From assembly GCA_937896015.1 (NCBI GenBank), contig CALBLR010000282.1, positions 1 through 8,644 on the forward strand: a stretch of 8,644 nt of DNA, read 5' to 3'. Source of the DNA: an uncultured Prevotellaceae bacterium. GTDB lineage: Bacteria; Bacteroidota; Bacteroidia; Bacteroidales; Muribaculaceae. The stretch's first letter is position 1. Each line of letters opens with the position of its first letter. Below the pieces are notes generated by a model. That model was not told where the DNA came from. It worked only from the letters and a program-made list of their open reading frames with translations, and did not search any database. Made by a program: the position numbers and the translations under genes. Below, in pieces: positions 7,401 through 8,644 of the stretch.

Positions 7401-8351
7401 GGCCACAACTCGAGCAACTATGGCGTGTACTACCCGCTGAGCAGCGCCGATCTGCGCGTCACCAACAGCGCCGACGGCGACAGCATCAACGGCTTCTACA
7501 TCACCAACAATGCTTATGCGCTCTCTTCGATGCTCAATGGCGACGGCATGGCCAAGCCGTTCAAGAAGGGCGACTACTTTAAGGTGACCGTCAAGGGCTA
7601 CAACGGCACCTCTCAGGCCACGGGCTCGGTCGACTTCTATCTGGGCGACTACCGCGCTGCCAACAGCGCCGACCACTACCTGCTCGACACATGGCAGTGG
7701 GTTGACCTGCGCCCGCTGGGCAAGGTGAAGACCCTCACATTCAGTTTCGACGGCACCAAGGGGAACGACATGGGCCTGACCACGCCCACCTACTTCTGTA
7801 TCGACGACCTGAATGGCGAGCGCGACATCACCGTGGCCGATCAGGTGACAGTGCCTGTTGGCAGCAAGAATGTGCAGCTGGCCGGCCTGTTCACCCTTGA
7901 GGGCAACGGTGCCACCGTGACCTACGCATTCCCCGACGGAGTGGATTCAACCGACATTGAGGCGGCTATCGACGACAACGGCATGCTCACGCTCACCGGC
8001 AAGACCGAGGGCGCTGAGGCAAGCGTGCTGCTCAGCGCCACCGAGGCCGGCAAGACGCAGTTTGTGCGCCTGCCCGTCAAGGTGGAGCGCGGCACCGGCG
8101 TCGACCATGTGGGTGTCAGCACCGACGTGGCCATCTATCCTGTGCCCGTCACCAGCGTGCTCAACATAGCCACTTCGCTCACCGGCTACACCGTGAGCGT
8201 GTTCAACACCGCCGGTGCGGCAGTCTACTCTAAGGCTGGCCTCAGCGGCAACGTGACCATTGAGCGCGGCAACTGGGCCGCAGGCGTGTATGTGGTTAAG
8301 GTCGCAGCCGCCGACGGCACCAGTGTGGTCCGCCGCATCACAGTGAAATAA
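1392..8351 (+). CDS. Giant multidomain T9SS-secreted surface protein with DUF4465-like domain, under a B12 riboswitch
   Basis: Intact protein of 2,319 residues. The start is set by the ATG that opens a clear signal peptide. Domains in order (approximate residues): signal peptide 1-28; four CUB-like plus BNR_assoc_N-like units 32-1155; right-handed beta-helix 1164-1610; FN3-like 1616-1716; unassigned beta-rich domain 1721-1842; PKD/Ig-like 1846-1927 with PYTYKW at 1875-1880; DUF4465-like 1931-2146; Ig-like 2147-2235; T9SS type A sorting domain 2236-2319. No catalytic motif is evident, so a binding or adhesive surface role is more likely than an enzymatic one. The T9SS tail implies export across the outer membrane with surface anchoring or release. 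The upstream cobalamin riboswitch suggests expression under B12 limitation and hence possible B12 or cobamide capture, but no ligand can be read from the sequence. Alternatives are an adhesin or a glycan-binding protein. Export and domain architecture are well supported; the function is inferred. The gene is GC-rich and nearly avoids TTA, CTA and TCA codons, unlike the helicase gene. Confidence 0.9.
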   Translation: MFRNKLATFCHAMLLMLLWCALPAYAQAENTLNMPQFGKQTVTVSDELTFYDMKGTGKISSSTSNNSMATVVFKPADAGKAIQIVFESIDVQNDGASWPGYVNVYSGEFDADNTFNYPTTTGGVQGTKGFPDNENLLASLDGKYSNLEYTSTDASGALSVCFQYKYAKACDGWVAKVRQVTVSDMKLTGASTSYAGVPASVYAGKKGVTLGTLNIATEGIMHPDTLTAISFGLPKNGGVVDATKLRLMHGDYAVDATVADAGNGSYTMAVSNKIGTGDNAYTIVGDVLDSAPFNSEVSLDITGFATKAYPAGYTGLVKGEAAVSKVAPMVRMGTTPATYTVGDQPLSFYDDGGPEGNISQSFSGQVTFKPATAGKKVMIDFSMIDLFNTSSIGKNDILNVYYGSSANPDSLAVTYLKEKSGVIRSMAADGALTVTLTSTTGTGFKKGFEATVSQFTPQAMTLSGVTADKPTTTTVAAGDTDQPIMRIKLTTANTEPALRAQKMTFTTAGTNDKVAGASVFFTGRSADFGTAKKVGTAIVSADDFVVPFTADVALTEGDNYFWLAYDVKGNALSGGAIDATVKSVTLSGSEQAVAEGNPAGERKIDNVVMSAIGTTHKTIYGEWTYKSTPNSSYSETGYASTAGDQTVVFTPGTEGHKIEIEFSKFSISYPYYSSSDTPYFRIYSGSEANAANLLWECTKDTKDAGPEGKLRSTDPNGVMTVVFNANGVSSYSGGWKASVREYMSQPMAVDSVIVTQASTSVIPTSPAGHNLAIIGFNIVTKGDINAKELSKITLNLKGCQDKVAKVMLYNPESADTLGVAVPDASKQSLEVALNAPATLVEGNNNFIVAYDMLEGVSAGQSLTSITLSGSDVAVPNGDPAGERVTKNIYLMEPGTGHVVTVGPEGLMFYDDGGATDKTSKGLKGTVTFVPRDPGKVVRMVIKEWGVGANDNFSLSFGGEDKATPDVKWTNTKAGVGTDLRSLSDDGKLTFKVAAGSYYQGDGWAIEVSEYELQSLSIDSVAVTPVCTASTMAGSTEVMQRVDVKVGGDKGNLNVSSLKLKVDAMQLADVAAVRVVATDTASVYTASKVLAELKPVSNADNEMALDYGITLPGTYKLWVVYDIAPTAMPQNTIKSALQGITISGITTDLSAAAVAKTTVASGMHGTFTVGASRKADFPTIKAAVDAMAKGIDGPVVLNLESGSYNEVVTIKDIKGASATNTITLRSQSGKYQDVVIYDNKYNEPGYSDDKLDKEFGVFTVYGTPHVTVEGVTVSTTDTSYPSVMRLQNGSTHFTLRNSKLLAPETESYSANVDLFEVHVASDRPQHVSHFVTIDNNVLDGAYNALSMGAQWITNPYETGDVITNNVFRNQGAKGIYLMDADNVTIKGNVFENNVTGKSDYDAIDITATGRNLIEGNTFNLATKNYCTAIYVRSMLSDEAQPSVIANNAIRLAPESTSASYAMRFSSASSNVNVAYNTVSLVGGGSSSAAVMLGDVVKGTFVNNLLQNEGNGYVWRANKADYIADAEFKRNVMHTAGTSIAYVAEAISGREDWAETTGDTTSIDASKAFVSDIELMPASADNLNIAEPLSYVTTDITGATRAAAPTVGAYEFSDQFPIPDYAEGYPQFVGIANTSATMVVKTTASGMAAVLVKKASEAAPTSEDVEGSDNIVDVRRGVETEIALSGLEKSTDYKAYSVLYNVKGEKSGVIVSDVFTTATDPTQVSTFENVTTTATGFTDGTAAFKGFEVVTVTDAVVDGNKVAQVAAGATGEVSITNSEKGLVLNGFFLKSASAVAAATADTTFTLPSTGGKWMFINLRDKGLIATLKLTAGDSLLQIDNFSGEPLDLIALLSDVTVNKGGQFTLAPSINASRGVAPYTYKWTSLYGADLGTASSLSMTASSLGIYKVTVTDAWGNTSDASAQVNVIGKAVPGTFEEKTLDSETYWNGENTGNSVSGTLSYWYTGSYLLAVQNHTATWWGGFGLSNETSTEYTSLSHQFRSSTGGGHNSSNYGVYYPLSSADLRVTNSADGDSINGFYITNNAYALSSMLNGDGMAKPFKKGDYFKVTVKGYNGTSQATGSVDFYLGDYRAANSADHYLLDTWQWVDLRPLGKVKTLTFSFDGTKGNDMGLTTPTYFCIDDLNGERDITVADQVTVPVGSKNVQLAGLFTLEGNGATVTYAFPDGVDSTDIEAAIDDNGMLTLTGKTEGAEASVLLSATEAGKTQFVRLPVKVERGTGVDHVGVSTDVAIYPVPVTSVLNIATSLTGYTVSVFNTAGAAVYSKAGLSGNVTIERGNWAAGVYVVKVAAADGTSVVRRITVK
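1485..4856 (+). repeat. Four tandem ~280-residue protein repeats (CUB-like + BNR_assoc_N-like)
   Basis: Each unit has a CUB-like beta-sandwich followed by a domain resembling BNR_assoc_N (the N-terminal domain of Bacteroidota BNR sialidases). CUB-like landmarks: FYDMKG at 50, FYDDGG at 348 and FYDDGG at 908, while unit 3 has WTYKS at about 623 instead. Each CUB-like domain ends in a GW or GF motif (172, 447, 734, 1002). Landmarks of the second domain are GDNAYTIVGD (277), GDNYFWLAYD (557), GNNNFIVAYD (842) and GTYKLWVVYD (1112). Units 2 and 3 close with NPAGER (597) and DPAGER (878). Landmark spacings are 270-300 residues. Unit 2 is the closest to the sialidase-associated family; units 1 and 4 are diverged. 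The DNA is only locally similar (18 bases at 2433 and 4113 differ at two positions), so this is an old duplication. A binding or spacer role is likely. Confidence 0.75.
4881..6221 (+). other. Right-handed beta-helix (pectin-lyase-like) domain
   Basis: Residues 1164-1610 begin with the usual entry motif of secreted beta-helix proteins, ADFPTIKAAVDAM, followed by VVLNLESGSYNEVVTI. Short rungs rich in Asn and Val then repeat, for example VITNNVFRNQ, GIYLMDADNVTIKGNVFENN and NLIEGNTFNLA. The domain closes with TVGAYEF (1604-1610), a common terminal strand of such domains. The fold occurs in polysaccharide lyases, in NosD-like proteins and in many non-enzymatic adhesins. No lyase active-site pattern is obvious by eye, so the activity and any carbohydrate substrate are unknown. 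Confidence 0.8.
7182..7829 (+). other. DUF4465-like domain, candidate cobamide-related module
   Basis: Residues 1931-2146 follow the DUF4465 pattern: FEEKTLDSETYWNG (1933-1946), TWWGGFGLSN (1975-1984), a Ser/Gly/Asn-rich stretch ending NYGVYYP, GFYITNNAYALSSMLNGDG, GDYFKVTVKGY, VDFYLGDYR, WQWVDLRPLG, and PTYFCIDDL near the end. It is rich in aromatic residues. From memory, DUF4465-type lipoproteins sit in Bacteroides B12 uptake loci next to BtuB and BtuG, and I believe the B12-binding protein BtuH is related; I could not verify this. The B12 riboswitch upstream makes this the leading candidate for a cobamide-binding module. Confidence 0.75.
8097..8348 (+). other. T9SS type A C-terminal sorting domain
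   Basis: The last ~84 residues match the Por secretion tail: VAIYPVPVTSVLNI (the common form is YPNPV..xLNI), then VSVFNTAGAAVYS, then WAAGVYVVKV and a basic end RRITVK. In known T9SS cargo this domain guides passage through the outer-membrane translocon and is removed as the protein is anchored to the surface or released. It implies that the host encodes a type IX secretion system, which is not in this window. Confidence 0.92.
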
Positions 8352-8358
8352 CCCCCTG

Positions 8359-8379
8359 AAATGGCCGCATAGCCATTTT
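8359..8379 (+). terminator. Small hairpin just after the giant gene, possible terminator
   Basis: AAATGGC (8359-8365) pairs with GCCATTT (8372-8378) around a six-base loop, starting seven bases after the stop codon, and the T run continues to 8379. If ATGGC/GCCAT is taken as the stem, it is followed by TTT. The stem is short, so termination efficiency is uncertain. Confidence 0.45.
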
Positions 8380-8389
8380 AACCAGTAGA

Positions 8390-8437
8390 AACGACGCAGG
8401 GCCGGACTTCCGCAAGGAAATCCGGCCCTGTATCGTT
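8390..8437. terminator. Long near-perfect hairpin with GCAA tetraloop
   Basis: AACGA (8390-8394) pairs with TCGTT (8433-8437). CAGGGCCGGA (8397-8406) pairs with TCCGGCCCTG (8421-8430). TTCC (8408-8411) pairs with GGAA (8416-8419), closed by the GNRA-type loop GCAA (8412-8415). The only breaks are a C/A mismatch (8407/8420) and a CG/TA internal loop. It lies about 40 bases after the giant gene and would form on either strand. There is no T tract on the plus strand, so it may protect the 3' end of the mRNA or assist termination rather than act as a classical terminator. Confidence 0.6.
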
Positions 8438-8470
8438 GTGCCCCCCAACTGCGCCACAAGCCGCAGCCAT

Positions 8471-8487
8471 GCATTCCAGCGGAATGC
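8471..8487. repeat. Short inverted repeat
   Basis: GCATTCC (8471-8477) and GGAATGC (8481-8487) form a perfect seven-base-pair stem with an AGC loop in the convergent intergenic region. It has no T run and no visible function. Confidence 0.4.
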
Positions 8488-8523
8488 GACCGCCGCCGCC
8501 CATTACTTCTTCTCGGCAGTAGT

Positions 8524-8568
8524 AAAAAATTGAACAGCAAAGCATGCTTTATGTGTTTTTCTGTTCAA
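8524..8568 (-). terminator. Intrinsic terminator of the minus-strand gene
   Basis: Read on the minus strand, TTGAACAG (8568-8561) pairs with CTGTTCAA (8537-8530), and six T follow directly (complement of the A run at 8524-8529). This is a standard stem-plus-T-tract terminator. The loop contains the 12-base palindrome AAAGCATGCTTT (8539-8550), which may extend the structure. It starts about 16 bases after the stop codon of the minus-strand gene at 8585, as expected for its terminator. Confidence 0.75.
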
Positions 8569-8584
8569 AATTTGACTGTTTTTT

Positions 8585-8644
8585 TTAGAATGGAGAGGGG
8601 GCGGTGACGGTGATGCGGCGGCCTGTGACGGGATGGGTGAATGT
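8585..8644 (-). CDS. C-terminal tail of a probable RluA-family pseudouridine synthase (partial)
   Basis: The minus strand is open from the right window edge to a TAA at 8585-8587 and encodes 19 residues ending HPVTGRRITVTAPSPF. The His-Pro-x-Thr-Gly motif followed by a strand and then Ala-Pro is the usual ending of RluA/RluD-type pseudouridine synthases, which modify uridines in ribosomal or transfer RNA. The good terminator just downstream supports a real gene end here. Only the tail is visible, so the family call rests on one short motif and the target RNA cannot be stated. Confidence 0.55.
   Translation of the reverse strand, partial: TFTHPVTGRRITVTAPSPF

Noticed and set aside
1..8644. 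CRISPR array, tRNA or rRNA genes, insertion sequence
   Set aside because: No regularly spaced direct repeats, tRNA-like cloverleaf, rRNA signature or transposase coding sequence was seen.

Overview
The window looks like part of a Bacteroidales chromosome, probably a gut-type lineage such as Muribaculaceae, Prevotellaceae or Bacteroidaceae; the family cannot be settled from this stretch. The evidence is a type IX secretion (T9SS) C-terminal sorting domain, Bacteroidota-style CUB-like and BNR_assoc_N-like modules, a promoter with the Bacteroidota TAnnTTTG box, and no Shine-Dalgarno sequence before the main gene.

Layout, left to right. (1) Bases 2-703 (+): the C-terminal end of a superfamily 1 helicase carrying a nuclease-like domain. 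The gene runs off the left edge; the ATG at 50 is internal. (2) Bases 704-1391: a 688-base non-coding region with a Bacteroidota-type promoter (783-815), an almost textbook cobalamin (B12) riboswitch (about 831-1060) and a further ~330 bases of structured but unassigned leader. (3) Bases 1392-8351 (+): one intact 2,319-residue secreted protein. It has a Sec signal peptide, four tandem ~280-residue units (CUB-like plus BNR_assoc_N-like), a right-handed beta-helix, an FN3-like domain, an unassigned beta domain, a PKD/Ig-like domain, a DUF4465-like domain, an Ig-like domain and the T9SS sorting domain. (4) Bases 8352-8584: a convergent intergenic region with several hairpins, including a terminator for the minus strand. 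(5) Bases 8585-8644 (-): the last 19 codons of a gene whose tail resembles RluA-family pseudouridine synthases.

The most interesting reading is that the promoter, B12 riboswitch and giant protein form one transcription unit. The protein would then be made when cobalamin is scarce and exported to the cell surface by T9SS. Its DUF4465-like domain is the best candidate for a link to B12, because DUF4465-type proteins are, as I recall, found in Bacteroides B12 uptake loci. No BtuB or BtuG gene is visible, so the role in B12 capture is an inference. The helicase fragment is AT-richer and uses different codons from the giant gene, so the two probably have separate histories.
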